64,000 nucleotides of DNA from Pseudomonas capeferrum (GCF_013523055.1 NZ_JAAMQM010000025.1:29513-93512), one strand, 5' to 3'. Positions 35,597 through 44,193 are shown, numbered from the stretch's first letter. The notes: generated from the letters alone by a model not told the origin. Translations and numbers: made by a program.

Positions 35597-35610
35597 TTAC
35601 ATCTTTGTAA
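35597..35610. promoter_or_regulatory. CopR-type box upstream of the DUF2790 gene
   Basis: TTACATCTTTGTAA, same TTACA-N4-TGTAA form as the other two. From 35611 to 35817 I see no gene; this stretch separates copper from arsenic genes. Confidence 0.7.
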
Positions 35611-35817
35611 GGCTGTGCTGGGTTGACAGCGCTATTCCCTCATAGACAGTTTGCGGGTGCCTAAGGTAAAGCCGACACGGGACAGAGCTTTTCAAACTCT
35701 GCGGAGTTGGAAATCACCCTAGGGGCTAGGGATCGCTCTCTGCGCTCATATCCCCGAGCCTCGAATAAATCGGGCGCAATTGTGGTCCGCAGAGGCTTTA
35801 AGCCCCGTCGGCTTCGG

Positions 35818-36081
35818 CTATGCGTTCAAGTGCTCTAAGCAGCAAGGTACCGACCCCGGATCCTCTTTCCCAGGATCCACAACCAGCGAACGAATTAGAC
35901 GAGCCTGGCCATCCTTCGATGCCCCATATCCCAGTTCCGTTTCTCCACGGTGAAAGGAATAGAACATGCGGTCGTGCTGCAGAAGGTCCGGGGTAGGCAA
36001 GCCGGCTGCGGAAAGATACTCATCCAACCCCTGGATCTGATCGGCACCAAGCAATCGGAGAGACATCTCAGGGTGGTTCAT
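35818..36081 (-). pseudogene. Truncated arsN2-like acetyltransferase
   Basis: 87 residues with the N-terminal half of an ArsN2-type GNAT protein (GLDEYLSAAGLPTPDLLQHD ... RLIRSLVVDPGKEDPG). The acetyl-CoA-binding motif that should follow (R/Q-x-x-G-x-G/A) is replaced by an unrelated end (SVPCCLEHLNA), so a deletion or frameshift has removed the active half. Divergent from arsR. Probably non-functional. Confidence 0.65.
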
Positions 36082-36190
36082 CGTGGACTCGATGGGAAGG
36101 GAATCAATATCCGGATAAGGGCGCGAACCCTGGATTTTGCCTCCTACTGTGACTCGGTCATCTGGTCAGTGAATTAATATCTGCTTTACC

Positions 36191-36214
36191 GTATATCTGA
36201 ATGGTCATATATTC
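36191..36214. promoter_or_regulatory. Candidate ArsR operator
   Basis: Imperfect dyad TATATCTGA / TCATATA with a short spacer, 48-71 bp upstream of arsR in an AT-rich stretch, where ArsR autorepressor sites normally lie. Confidence 0.45.
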
Positions 36215-36261
36215 GAGCCTCCAGATATGAGCCGCCCGTGCTGCGTTCCCCAGGAGGTCAA

Positions 36262-36618
36262 ATGCGGGAAACCCTAACCCCCCCCATCGTTTTTAAATGT
36301 CTCGCTGACGAAACACGAGCCCGGATGACCTTGCTGATCGCCAGTGAAGGCGAGCTATGCGTATGTGAGTTGACCTGCGCACTCGACCTCAGCCAGCCGA
36401 AGATTTCTCGGCATCTTGCTCAATTGCGAGAAGCCGGAATCCTCATGGACCGGCGGCAGGGACAATGGGTGTATTACCGCCTCAATCCGTCCTTGCCAGA
36501 ATGGGTGCAGATGATGCTCAAGAGTGTTGTCGATGCAAACGCCCAGTGGCTAAGCGCCGATGCTGTGCGCCTTGCTGAAATGGGCGAGCGTCCACAAAGC
36601 CCTGCTGCTTGTGCTTGA
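36262..36618 (+). CDS. arsR: ArsR arsenite-responsive repressor
   Basis: 118 residues from ATG 36262, preceded by AGGAGG. Winged-helix ArsR/SmtB protein with the As(III)-binding ELCVCELTCALD motif (Cys-Val-Cys plus a nearby Cys) at the start of the recognition region, then QPKISRHLAQLREAG. Represses the ars operon until arsenite binds. Confidence 0.95.
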   Translation: MRETLTPPIVFKCLADETRARMTLLIASEGELCVCELTCALDLSQPKISRHLAQLREAGILMDRRQGQWVYYRLNPSLPEWVQMMLKSVVDANAQWLSADAVRLAEMGERPQSPAACA

Positions 36619-36645
36619 TTTTCACTTCGCTGACTGAGTTGAGCC

Positions 36646-37929
36646 ATGTTCATCGCATTTTTGATTTTTCTCGCAACGATCGTTCTGGTGATCTGGCAGC
36701 CAAAGGGTCTGGGGGTGGGCTGGAGCGCTGGTCTAGGGGCGGTCGTGGCGCTACTGGCGGGCGTAGTGAATCTGTCTGATATCCCAGTGGTGTGGCAGAT
36801 AGTATGGAACGCCACCGCAACGTTTATCGCTGTCATCATCATCAGCCTTTTGCTGGATGAGGCGGGTTTCTTCGAATGGGCAGCGTTGCATGTGGCCCGC
36901 TGGGGCAACGGCAGTACCCGCAAGCTGTTCGCTTTCATCATTCTCCTGGGAGCAGCAGTGTCGGCGTTATTCGCCAATGATGGCGCAGCGCTGATCCTGA
37001 CGCCGATCGTTATCGCCATGCTGCTTGCCCTGCGTTTTTCCCCGGCGGCGACGTTGGCATTTGTCATGGCAGCAGGTTTTATCGCCGATACCGCGAGCCT
37101 GCCGCTGGTGGTGTCCAACCTGGTGAACATCGTTTCCGCCGACTACTTTGGCATCGGTTTCAGCGAGTACGCCTCGATCATGGTGCCGGTGAACCTGGTC
37201 AGTATCGCCGCCACGCTGGGAATGCTGCTGTGGTTCTTCCGCAAGGACCTGCCGCGAACCTATGAACTCGACCAACTGAAGGCTCCCGAAGCCGCTATCC
37301 GCGACAAGGCGACGTTCGTTGCCGGCTGGTGGGTGCTTGCGCTGTTGCTGGTCGGCTTCTTCGCCATCGAGCCGCTGGGCGTTCCGATCAGCGCCATCGC
37401 TGCTGCCTGTGCGCTGATCCTCTACCTGATCGCTGCGCATGGGCACGTGATCTCAACCCGCAAGGTGCTCAAGGACGCGCCTTGGCAGGTCGTGGTGTTC
37501 TCGCTTGGCATGTACCTGGTGGTCTATGGCCTGCGTAATGCCGGCCTCACCGACTACCTGACGCAGATCCTCAATGTCTTCACCGGCTACGGGGTCTGGG
37601 GCGCATCCCTCGGGACGGGGCTGCTCGCCGCTGGCCTGTCGTCGGTCATGAACAACATGCCCACTGTACTGGTAGGAGCTTTGTCGATCCATTCCGCCGA
37701 GGCCACTGGCATCGTGCGTGAGGCCATGATCTACGCCAACGTCATCGGCTGTGACCTCGGTCCGAAAATCACCCCAATCGGCAGCCTGGCCACCTTGCTG
37801 TGGCTGCACGTGCTGGCCCGCAAAAACATCGTTATCACCTGGGGTTACTACTTCCGCACCGGTATCGTCCTGACGCTGCCGATCCTGCTTGCCACCTTGG
37901 CCGCATTGGCCATACGCCTGAGCTTTTGA
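36646..37929 (+). CDS. arsB: ArsB arsenite efflux permease
   Basis: 427 residues, about 11-12 membrane segments, usual length for ArsB (IWQPKGLGVGWSAGLGA; FANDGAALILTPIV; GADDG-like conserved motif ANDGAALIL). Exports arsenite and antimonite. Second gene of the operon, 27 bp after arsR. Confidence 0.95.
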   Translation: MFIAFLIFLATIVLVIWQPKGLGVGWSAGLGAVVALLAGVVNLSDIPVVWQIVWNATATFIAVIIISLLLDEAGFFEWAALHVARWGNGSTRKLFAFIILLGAAVSALFANDGAALILTPIVIAMLLALRFSPAATLAFVMAAGFIADTASLPLVVSNLVNIVSADYFGIGFSEYASIMVPVNLVSIAATLGMLLWFFRKDLPRTYELDQLKAPEAAIRDKATFVAGWWVLALLLVGFFAIEPLGVPISAIAAACALILYLIAAHGHVISTRKVLKDAPWQVVVFSLGMYLVVYGLRNAGLTDYLTQILNVFTGYGVWGASLGTGLLAAGLSSVMNNMPTVLVGALSIHSAEATGIVREAMIYANVIGCDLGPKITPIGSLATLLWLHVLARKNIVITWGYYFRTGIVLTLPILLATLAALAIRLSF

Positions 37930-37943
37930 ACCGGAGATATCTG

Positions 37944-38414
37944 ATGAAAGTCTTGTTCATGTGCACCCACAACAGCTGCCGCAGCATCCTGTCCGAGGCG
38001 CTGTTCAATCATCTGGCCCCCGAGGGTATGGAAGCTGTGAGCTCGGGTAGCTTCCCAAGCGGCAAGGTCAATGAGCGGGCGCTGAAGACCTTGGAAGCCG
38101 CCGGTATCCCCACCGCTGGTCTTTCAAGCAAGGCCTCGGATGTCTTCGAGAGCTCTCCTCCCGACATAGTCGTCACCGTGTGCGATCGAGCTGCCGGCGA
38201 AGCCTGCCCGATCTTCTTCGGTCCATCGCTCAAAGCCCACTGGGGCCTGGCCGACCCTTCGGCGGTTACCGGCAGTGAGGCGGAAATCGAACAAGCCTTC
38301 CAGACCACACTTGCGAAGATCGATGAGCGCGTGCGCGCTTTCATTGCGCTGCCCTTCTCGCAACTGAGCCAGGACGAACTGAAAGCCGAACTTGCTCGCA
38401 TCGGCGCGCTGTAG
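37944..38414 (+). CDS. arsC: ArsC arsenate reductase (low-molecular-weight phosphatase type)
   Basis: 156 residues from ATG 37944 with GGAG upstream. P-loop CTHNSCRS at 7-14, then further Cys in VTVCDRAAGEACPIFFG that shuttle electrons as in thioredoxin-coupled ArsC. Reduces arsenate to arsenite for export by ArsB. Confidence 0.95.
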   Translation: MKVLFMCTHNSCRSILSEALFNHLAPEGMEAVSSGSFPSGKVNERALKTLEAAGIPTAGLSSKASDVFESSPPDIVVTVCDRAAGEACPIFFGPSLKAHWGLADPSAVTGSEAEIEQAFQTTLAKIDERVRAFIALPFSQLSQDELKAELARIGAL

Positions 38415-38437
38415 GCCCTGGATCAATGGAGACTGAA

Positions 38438-39151
38438 ATGAACGACCACCTGCCAAATATCCAGCCAGAACTGATCGATCTGCCGTCGCTGGAGCGTCTG
38501 GAGCCGAAGGATCCCTCCACGCATAAACCACGCATCCTGCTGCTGTACGGATCGACCCGCGAACGCTCATTCAGCCGCTTGATGGTCCAGGAAGCTGCGC
38601 GCCTGCTGGAAGAGTTCGGCGCCGAAACCCGTATCTTCGACCCTTCCGGCCTGCCGCTCCCGGATGACGCTCCGGACTCCCACGAGAAGGTGCTGGAACT
38701 CCGCGAGCTGATGCAATGGTCCGAGGGCCAGGTGTGGTGCTCGCCCGAGCGTCACGGTTCTATGAGCGCAGTCTTTAAGGCGCAGATCGACTGGGTACCT
38801 TTGGCCATGGGCGCCGTACGTCCGACCCAGGGCAAGACATTAGCGGTGATGCAGGTTTGTGGTGGCTCGCAGTCGTTCAACGTGGTGAACCAATTGCGCG
38901 TGCTGGGCCGTTGGATGCGCATGTTCACTATCCCTAACCAGTCGTCGGTTCCAAAAGCCTTCCTGGAGTTCGATGATGCCGGGCGCATGAAACCTTCTTC
39001 CTTCTATGACCGGCTGGTTGATGTGATGGAAGAACTGACCAAGTTCACGCTGCTATTGCGCGACCGCCAGGATTACCTGGTGGATCGCTACTCCGAGCGC
39101 AAGGAGTCGGCGGAAGAGCTGTCCAAGCGAGTCAATCTGCGGTCCATTTGA
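38438..39151 (+). CDS. arsH: ArsH NADPH-dependent flavin oxidoreductase
   Basis: 237 residues from ATG 38438 (GGAG 7 nt before; ATG 38426 is in frame). Flavodoxin-like start (RILLLYGSTRERSFSRLM), then SPERHGSMSAVFKAQIDW, typical of ArsH. Oxidises trivalent organoarsenicals and reduces flavins or quinones. Confidence 0.95.
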   Translation: MNDHLPNIQPELIDLPSLERLEPKDPSTHKPRILLLYGSTRERSFSRLMVQEAARLLEEFGAETRIFDPSGLPLPDDAPDSHEKVLELRELMQWSEGQVWCSPERHGSMSAVFKAQIDWVPLAMGAVRPTQGKTLAVMQVCGGSQSFNVVNQLRVLGRWMRMFTIPNQSSVPKAFLEFDDAGRMKPSSFYDRLVDVMEELTKFTLLLRDRQDYLVDRYSERKESAEELSKRVNLRSI

Positions 39152-39155
39152 GGTC

Positions 39156-39659
39156 ATGAGCATGTCACATCCCTACTCGATGAAATCGCTGCCCCATGCC
39201 CCAGGAGCGCTAATTTTCACACCCTGCCCGGGCACCCAGGCCAGCGATCTTGCTGAAAGCCTGAAGACGCTGAAGCAGGCTGGCGCCGTGGCGCTGGTTA
39301 CCCTGATGTCGGATACAGAGCTTCAGGAAAACGGCGTTGGTGAGCTTGGCGTCGCGGCCAGGCAGTATGGGTTGGAGTGGTACCAGTTGCCGATCGAGGA
39401 TGATCAGGCTCCTGATCAAACCTTCGAGGCTCGGTTGGGGGAGATTCGCCACCAGTTAGACGATTTGCTCGCTTCCAACAAGGCCCTGGCCATCCACTGC
39501 AAGGGCGGCTCCGGTCGCACCGGGCTGTTCGCTGCCCGTCTGCTGATCGAATCCGGAATGCCGCGTCGCGAGGCGATCGCTTGGGTGCAGGAGCTTCGCC
39601 CACGGGCGATTCAGAAGCCTGCGCACATCAACTACATCAACCAATTCGGCGAAGACTGA
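39156..39659 (+). CDS. Dual-specificity-type phosphatase in the ars operon
   Basis: 167 residues. Active-site loop HCKGGSGRTG (Cys-x5-Arg), preceded by the general acid Asp region (YQLPIEDDQAPD). Family: cyclin-dependent-kinase-inhibitor-3-like phosphatases, which recur in Pseudomonas ars operons. May act on arsenate or a phospho-compound; substrate unknown. Confidence 0.85.
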   Translation: MSMSHPYSMKSLPHAPGALIFTPCPGTQASDLAESLKTLKQAGAVALVTLMSDTELQENGVGELGVAARQYGLEWYQLPIEDDQAPDQTFEARLGEIRHQLDDLLASNKALAIHCKGGSGRTGLFAARLLIESGMPRREAIAWVQELRPRAIQKPAHINYINQFGED

Positions 39660-39684
39660 GCGCTCCAGCCAGACAGGAGAGACC

Positions 39685-40767
39685 ATGGCCACCGACGGCG
39701 AACTACTCGATGTCATCGTGATTGGCGGCGGGCAGTCCGCGCTTACGGTGGCCTATTTTCTCAAGCGGGCCAAGTTGTCGTTTCTGCTGCTCGACGCCGA
39801 AGAGGCTGCGGGCGGGGCGTGGCGCCATGGCTGGGACTCGCTGACGCTATTCTCACCCTCAGCATGGAGCTCGATCGCGGGCTGGCCGATGCCGCTAGTC
39901 ACCGAAGGTAATCCCGATAGGGATCACGTGGTCAGCTATCTGGAGCAGTACGAGGCGCGCTACGGGTTTCCTATCGTTCGCCCCGTCAGCGTTACGGCGG
40001 TGGAGCGAACCGGGCGTGGCCTTCGTGTTCGCTCGAAGGACCGCGACTGGGAAGCCCGTGCCGTCATCAGCGCAACGGGGACTTGGAGCAAACCCTATGT
40101 TCCGGTTTATCCGGGGATAGAGCTGTACGGGGGGCAGCAAATTCACTCCGCCCATTATCAGTCACCAGAGGCTTTCCAAGGAAAGCGCGTGCTGGTCGTT
40201 GGTGGTGGCAACTCGGGGGCGCAAATCTATGCGGAGCTGTCCGAGGTCGCCGACGCAACGTGGGTAACCACGGAGGAGCCGGCGTTTCTGCCTGATGATG
40301 TCGATGGCCGGGTGCTGTTCGAGCGGGCTACCGAGCGCCTCAAGGCTCAACAGGAGGGCCGTGTTATCAACGTACCGGTCGGCGGGCTTGGCGATATAGT
40401 CATGGTGCCCCCGGTGGTCCGGGCCCGCGAGCGAGGAGCCCTACGGTCTGTAAGGCCTTTTGTCTCATTCACGCCTGACGGGGTCGTCTGGCCCAATGGT
40501 GAGAAAACCCAGGTCGATGCGGTGATCTGGTGTACCGGTTTCCGGCCGGCTCTGGATCACTTGCGGGACTTGGACGTGCTGGATGACAGCGGTAAGGTCG
40601 AGGTTGACGGGTCGCGCTCTATTCGCGAGCCGCGCCTCTGGCTGGTCGGATATGGCGACTGGACCGCCCTGGCCTCGGCGACGCTGATCGGCGTCACCCG
40701 TACCGCGCGCAGCACCGTAAACGAAGTAGTGGAATACCTGAACAGCTTGGAGCAGCCGGATGCATAG
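39685..40767 (+). CDS. arsO: ArsO flavin-dependent monooxygenase
   Basis: 360 residues. FAD site VIVIGGGQSALTVAYFL at the N-terminus, NADPH site VLVVGGGNSGAQIYAEL about 160-180, and a late FAD-contact motif VIWCTGFRPALDHL. Assigned to ArsO, a putative oxidase of arsenicals. Overlaps arsN1 by 8 bp. Confidence 0.9.
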   Translation: MATDGELLDVIVIGGGQSALTVAYFLKRAKLSFLLLDAEEAAGGAWRHGWDSLTLFSPSAWSSIAGWPMPLVTEGNPDRDHVVSYLEQYEARYGFPIVRPVSVTAVERTGRGLRVRSKDRDWEARAVISATGTWSKPYVPVYPGIELYGGQQIHSAHYQSPEAFQGKRVLVVGGGNSGAQIYAELSEVADATWVTTEEPAFLPDDVDGRVLFERATERLKAQQEGRVINVPVGGLGDIVMVPPVVRARERGALRSVRPFVSFTPDGVVWPNGEKTQVDAVIWCTGFRPALDHLRDLDVLDDSGKVEVDGSRSIREPRLWLVGYGDWTALASATLIGVTRTARSTVNEVVEYLNSLEQPDA

Positions 40768-41320
40768 CGGAATCGAGATTCGTATTGCTGGTCCAGAAGA
40801 CGCTGCAGCCATACAGGCTATCTACGCTCCGATTGTGCTCCACACTGCCATCTCGTTTGAAGAGGTAGCGCCGAGCGCGGAAGAAATGCGCCAGCGTATC
40901 GAGACGACGCTTCATACCTATCCATATTTTGTGGCTGTGCAGCAAGGTCGGGTGGTCGGTTATGCCTATGCTAGCCAGCATCGAGCGCGAGCGGCATATC
41001 GGTGGGCGGTAGATGTGACCGTCTACGTTGCAGAGGGGCAGCGTCGGAGTGGGATTGGCCGGCAGCTTTATGACGTTCTCCTGCCGGTTCTGAAGCAGCT
41101 AGGATATCGTTCTGCATACGCGGGTATTTCTTTACCGAACGAAGGAAGCGTGGGTCTCCATGAGCGACTCGGCTTTCAGCACATCGGTACGTTTTCGCAG
41201 GTCGGGTTCAAACTCGGTGCGTGGCATGACGTGGGATATTGGCGGTTTGATTTCGGTGGCGAGGGTTGTCGGCCTGAGGCTCCTACAAGCTTCTTATCCC
41301 AAATCCCGATGCCGCGTTAG
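40760..41320 (+). CDS. arsN1: ArsN1 GNAT acetyltransferase (arsinothricin/phosphinothricin type)
   Basis: 186 residues. GNAT fold with the PAT-type start (IRIAGPEDAAAIQAIYAPIV ... SFEEVAPS), the acetyl-CoA loop RRSGIGRQLYDVLL, and NEGSVGLHERLGF. Acetylates the amino group of arsinothricin-like antibiotics. Last gene of the ars operon. The intact N1 type contrasts with the broken arsN2 upstream of arsR. C-terminal 20 residues extend past the usual end. Confidence 0.9.
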   Translation: MHSGIEIRIAGPEDAAAIQAIYAPIVLHTAISFEEVAPSAEEMRQRIETTLHTYPYFVAVQQGRVVGYAYASQHRARAAYRWAVDVTVYVAEGQRRSGIGRQLYDVLLPVLKQLGYRSAYAGISLPNEGSVGLHERLGFQHIGTFSQVGFKLGAWHDVGYWRFDFGGEGCRPEAPTSFLSQIPMPR

Positions 41321-41484
41321 AACATGAGGTCCATTTTGAAGGGTCCATTTGAGCGGCCGCTGAGCGTTTCGTCACCAGGGCTTGAATCTGAGCTAGCGTG
41401 TTGCGAAGACACGTCGGCGGCCTAGAAGACTCGATGGAACCATCAGAGATATGATCCTGCGATCACAACTCGAAGGTGGCCTCT

Positions 41485-42483
41485 ATGCCATACCCCGTAA
41501 AGCCATGGGCAGAAATAGCTCAGCATTATCAGCGCGGTACCATCTTGTTGGGCAACGGCGCGAGTATCGCTGTGTCGCAGAGTTTTGCGTACCGCTCACT
41601 GCTAGAACATGTCAGGGAAAATGAGCTGCTCCAGAACGACGTGGCGCGTCTGTTCGAGTTTTTTGAGACAGAAGATTTTGAGCTAATTCTGCGGGTCGTC
41701 TGGCAAGCATCCAACGTCAACAAATCGTTGGAGATCCCAGATCAGCGTACCCACGAAGCCTACGTGCGCGTCCGGGATTGCCTGATCCAGGCAGTGCGGG
41801 ATGTTCACCCTGAATATCACCAGATCACCGATCATCTGCCGAACATGTACCGGTATCTGAAGGAGTTCGACACGGTCTTGTCGCTAAACTATGACCTGCT
41901 GGTTTACTGGACGGTGGCCTATGGTCTCAACATCCCGGACGGCCATATGTTCAAAGACTGCTTCGTCGATGGCGGGGTATTCGATGACGACTGGCGTCGA
42001 TTCCGGAAGCTGTACAAGGAGCGAGTGAATACGTTGGTGTTCTACCCCCATGGCAGCTTAGCTTTATGCCGCAACAACATAGAGGAAGAGTTCAAGATCC
42101 GCGCATTGGGCGGCGGCTTGCTGGAAGCCATTCTTCAGGAGTGGAAAAACGAGCGTGTGGTACCGCTGTTTGTCAGTGAAGGAACCATGCGTCAGAAGGT
42201 AGCTTCGATTCAAAATAGCTACTACCTGTCGACTGTCTATCGAGAGGTGCTTACGGCGCCCCGGAAGACACTGACACTGTTCGGTTGGGGCTTGGGGGAG
42301 CACGACAGGCATTTGCTCAAGCGAATGAAGGGGACGGGCATTGAGCGCGTAGCCGTCTCAGTCTTTCGGGGATATCAGCCTTATTGCAACATGGCTTACC
42401 AAATCATTCAGGATGACCTGGGGCCAGTTGACGTCGATTTCTTCGACAGTGAGAGCCCGGGCTGCTGGGTTCAACCCGAATAG
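41485..42483 (+). CDS. DUF4917 protein with SIR2-like start
   Basis: 332 residues from ATG 41485 (GTG 41476 is the other option). N-terminus GTILLGNGASIAVSQSF resembles the nucleotide-binding loop of SIR2-like domains, and FDTVLSLNYDLLVYW is typical of that family and of DUF4917. Many relatives lie in defence islands. Last cargo gene before the right transposon end. Function unproven. Confidence 0.75.
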   Translation: MPYPVKPWAEIAQHYQRGTILLGNGASIAVSQSFAYRSLLEHVRENELLQNDVARLFEFFETEDFELILRVVWQASNVNKSLEIPDQRTHEAYVRVRDCLIQAVRDVHPEYHQITDHLPNMYRYLKEFDTVLSLNYDLLVYWTVAYGLNIPDGHMFKDCFVDGGVFDDDWRRFRKLYKERVNTLVFYPHGSLALCRNNIEEEFKIRALGGGLLEAILQEWKNERVVPLFVSEGTMRQKVASIQNSYYLSTVYREVLTAPRKTLTLFGWGLGEHDRHLLKRMKGTGIERVAVSVFRGYQPYCNMAYQIIQDDLGPVDVDFFDSESPGCWVQPE

Positions 42484-42543
42484 CGGGCAGGACATCCACT
42501 CCTGAAATCTCAGAGGTGGCTGTAAGGCCCGTCATTACTGGGC

Positions 42544-42674
42544 TAGACAGTTTTTATTCTCTGGCGCATTTGTCCGAGTCAACGGTTTTGGGGGCTCGCG
42601 ACAGTTTTGCGTTTACTCCGAATCGGGCTGAAGGCCACGGAAACTGGGCCTCTTTGCGACAGTTTTAATTCTCT
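42544..42674 (-). repeat. Right-end repeats (candidate TnsB sites)
   Basis: Three relatives of the left-end 20-mer on the minus strand: 42655-42674 (AGAGAATTAAAACTGTCGCA), 42597-42617 (with GCAAAACTGTCGCG) and 42544-42562 (AGAGAATAAAAACTGTC). Three spaced sites at one end and two abutting at the other is the asymmetric pattern known for Tn7-like ends. Confidence 0.75.
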
Positions 42675-42693
42675 AAATCCAGCGCCCTCAGCC

Positions 42694-42762
42694 ATGCATA
42701 CACCTTCCTCTGCTCGTGAAACCCAGCTGAGTATCCAGGTGCTGCCAGAGGCTGAAGCCTGA
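42694..42762 (+). CDS. Short leader frame overlapping the SprT-like gene
   Basis: 22 residues (MHTPSSARETQLSIQVLPEA and two more) whose stop shares bases with the next start (TGATG at 42760-42764). It starts 13 bp after the right transposon end. The AGGAG that would serve it is now 35 kb away at 7746. Confidence 0.45.
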   Translation: MHTPSSARETQLSIQVLPEAEA

Positions 42763-43637
42763 TGCTCCCCGTCGACGAACTGAAGGCGGTCAGGGCCCGT
42801 GTCACAGAATGCCTGGCGTTAGCGTCCTCAGGTTTTGGCCGAGTATTTCCGGAAATACCTGTGCGATTTGATCTCACCGGCCGTACAGCTGGCATGTATC
42901 GATACAGGATCGACAAGCACACAGGCAAGCCAAAGGATCAGGAGTTCCGGTTTAACCGAATACTGGCCAAGGAAAACCTTCGCACGTTCCTTGATGACAC
43001 CTGCCCTCATGAAGTGGCTCATTACATCACGCGCACTATCTGGGGAATGGAGCCTTCCTCACATGGAGCAGAATGGCAGGGCATCATGAGGGATGTGTTC
43101 AAGCTTGACCCCAGCAGGTGTCACAGCATGGACACGTCGAGGGCGGTCAAAAAAAGCTTCGTCTACAGATGCGGGTGTAAGGGCAAGGACCATAAGCTCA
43201 GCACCACGAAGCACAATCGGGTCCAGCGTAAGGCAGCCATACTCCAATGCAAGACGTGTGGTGAAATTCTGGAGTTCGTCCAGCAGGCAGAGAAAGCACC
43301 TGCTCCTGTAATTTCGAAACTCTTCATTAGTACCTCAGGCCCCGCGCTCGACAGCGCTCAAGCTGACCGGATCGCCAAGCTCATCATTGATCACCAGGTG
43401 AACCAGGTCGTCGTTGACTCCTTAATCACGGGTGAACGCCACCGCCAGCTGTTGAGCAAGAAATTGAATGTCCCGTTGGCCTCGGTGACCAGGCATCCGA
43501 CCCCCGACACCTTGCCAGGCGGGGTGACTCACGCCATCGTCTTCGGCGATGGCCAAGACGAGCGTCAAGGGCGCGTAGCTAAGGCTTTCGAGCAGCGAGG
43601 GGTGAAGGTGCGGATGGTGCGAGCAGGTGTAGGCTGA
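42762..43637 (+). CDS. SprT-like zinc metalloprotease
   Basis: 291 residues. Catalytic HEVAH at 83-87 (CPHEVAHYI) with the third ligand likely in GAEWQGIMR, then a zinc-ribbon (CGCKG ... LQCKTCGEIL), the SprT layout. SprT/Spartan proteins degrade DNA-bound proteins. The C-terminal 110 residues are an additional unrecognised alpha/beta domain (KLFISTSGPALDSAQADRI ... THAIVFGDG). First substantial gene after the transposon; its promoter was probably displaced (see 7711). Confidence 0.8.
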   Translation: MLPVDELKAVRARVTECLALASSGFGRVFPEIPVRFDLTGRTAGMYRYRIDKHTGKPKDQEFRFNRILAKENLRTFLDDTCPHEVAHYITRTIWGMEPSSHGAEWQGIMRDVFKLDPSRCHSMDTSRAVKKSFVYRCGCKGKDHKLSTTKHNRVQRKAAILQCKTCGEILEFVQQAEKAPAPVISKLFISTSGPALDSAQADRIAKLIIDHQVNQVVVDSLITGERHRQLLSKKLNVPLASVTRHPTPDTLPGGVTHAIVFGDGQDERQGRVAKAFEQRGVKVRMVRAGVG

Positions 43638-43647
43638 AGTGGCGGTT

Positions 43648-44193
43648 ATGAAAGCGCCCATTACCCCTGAAGCAATTCGCGTAGAGCCCGTCATGCGTCA
43701 TACCGAGCCTACCCAGCAACACCCCGATGCCGCGGACACTTTCCGCCTGAAAGCATTCCGAGTCGTCACCGGCGAACTGTTCGCTGCAGCCAATGCGCAG
43801 CATGCGCTCGACATGGCCAAATCGCACCTTTCACAGCCCCAGCTCAGCCTGCGTGACGTCGTCGCGGCGAACCACTGGGACTGGATGGTAGCGGATGAGA
43901 ATGGCGCTGAGCTCGCCGCTGGCGGTTCGGCGCTACTCGCCCGGGCTACCGCACCGGGCATGCTTGGTCGCTGCAGAACAGACCATTCGTACCAGACCGT
44001 GTTTGTCGAAGATCTGAGCGGACGAAGCTTGGAATGGGCCATGCGTGAAGCGAGCTTCAAGGCATTTGGTTTCATGATGAGCGCTGAGCCTGGCTGCCCA
44101 GTCGCCACTCAGAGGGACGCCGTACGGCGGTGGCTTGGGGATGTCGTGAGCGTCCCTGCAGATCTACATATTCTGGACGTGCAAGCGGCGTGA
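43648..44193 (+). CDS. Hypothetical protein with phage NinX/DUF2591-like tail
   Basis: 181 residues from ATG 43648 (GTG 43639 is in frame). The C-terminal third, VEDLSGRSLEWAMREASFK, resembles DUF2591-type phage proteins (LxGxxLDWAVAxA). The middle part includes LRDVVAANHWDWMVADEN. Probably co-transcribed with the SprT-like gene 11 bp upstream. Function unknown. Confidence 0.55.
   Translation: MKAPITPEAIRVEPVMRHTEPTQQHPDAADTFRLKAFRVVTGELFAAANAQHALDMAKSHLSQPQLSLRDVVAANHWDWMVADENGAELAAGGSALLARATAPGMLGRCRTDHSYQTVFVEDLSGRSLEWAMREASFKAFGFMMSAEPGCPVATQRDAVRRWLGDVVSVPADLHILDVQAA

Larger units (their letters stand above)
7754..42680. mobile_element. Tn7-like transposon with copper and arsenic resistance cargo
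   Basis: Both ends carry related repeats pointing inward: two tandem 20-mers at 7761-7800 and three inverted relatives at 42544-42674. The outermost 30 bp of the two ends align as inverted repeats (GATTTAG-r-GAATTAAA-m-CTGTCGCAA). Inside are tniQ, tnsD (broken), tnsA, tnsB and tnsC. AGCGC stands at both 7749-7753 and 42681-42685 and could be the 5-bp target duplication usual for Tn7-like elements. The usual terminal TGT/ACA is not visible at these positions, so the ends may be off by a few bases. About 34.9 kb. Confidence 0.8.

Noticed and set aside
7724..42702. Transposon ends set at TGT (7724) and ACA (42702)
   Set aside because: The end sequences do not align from these points and the flanking 5 bp differ, whereas 7754/42680 gives aligned ends and AGCGC on both sides.
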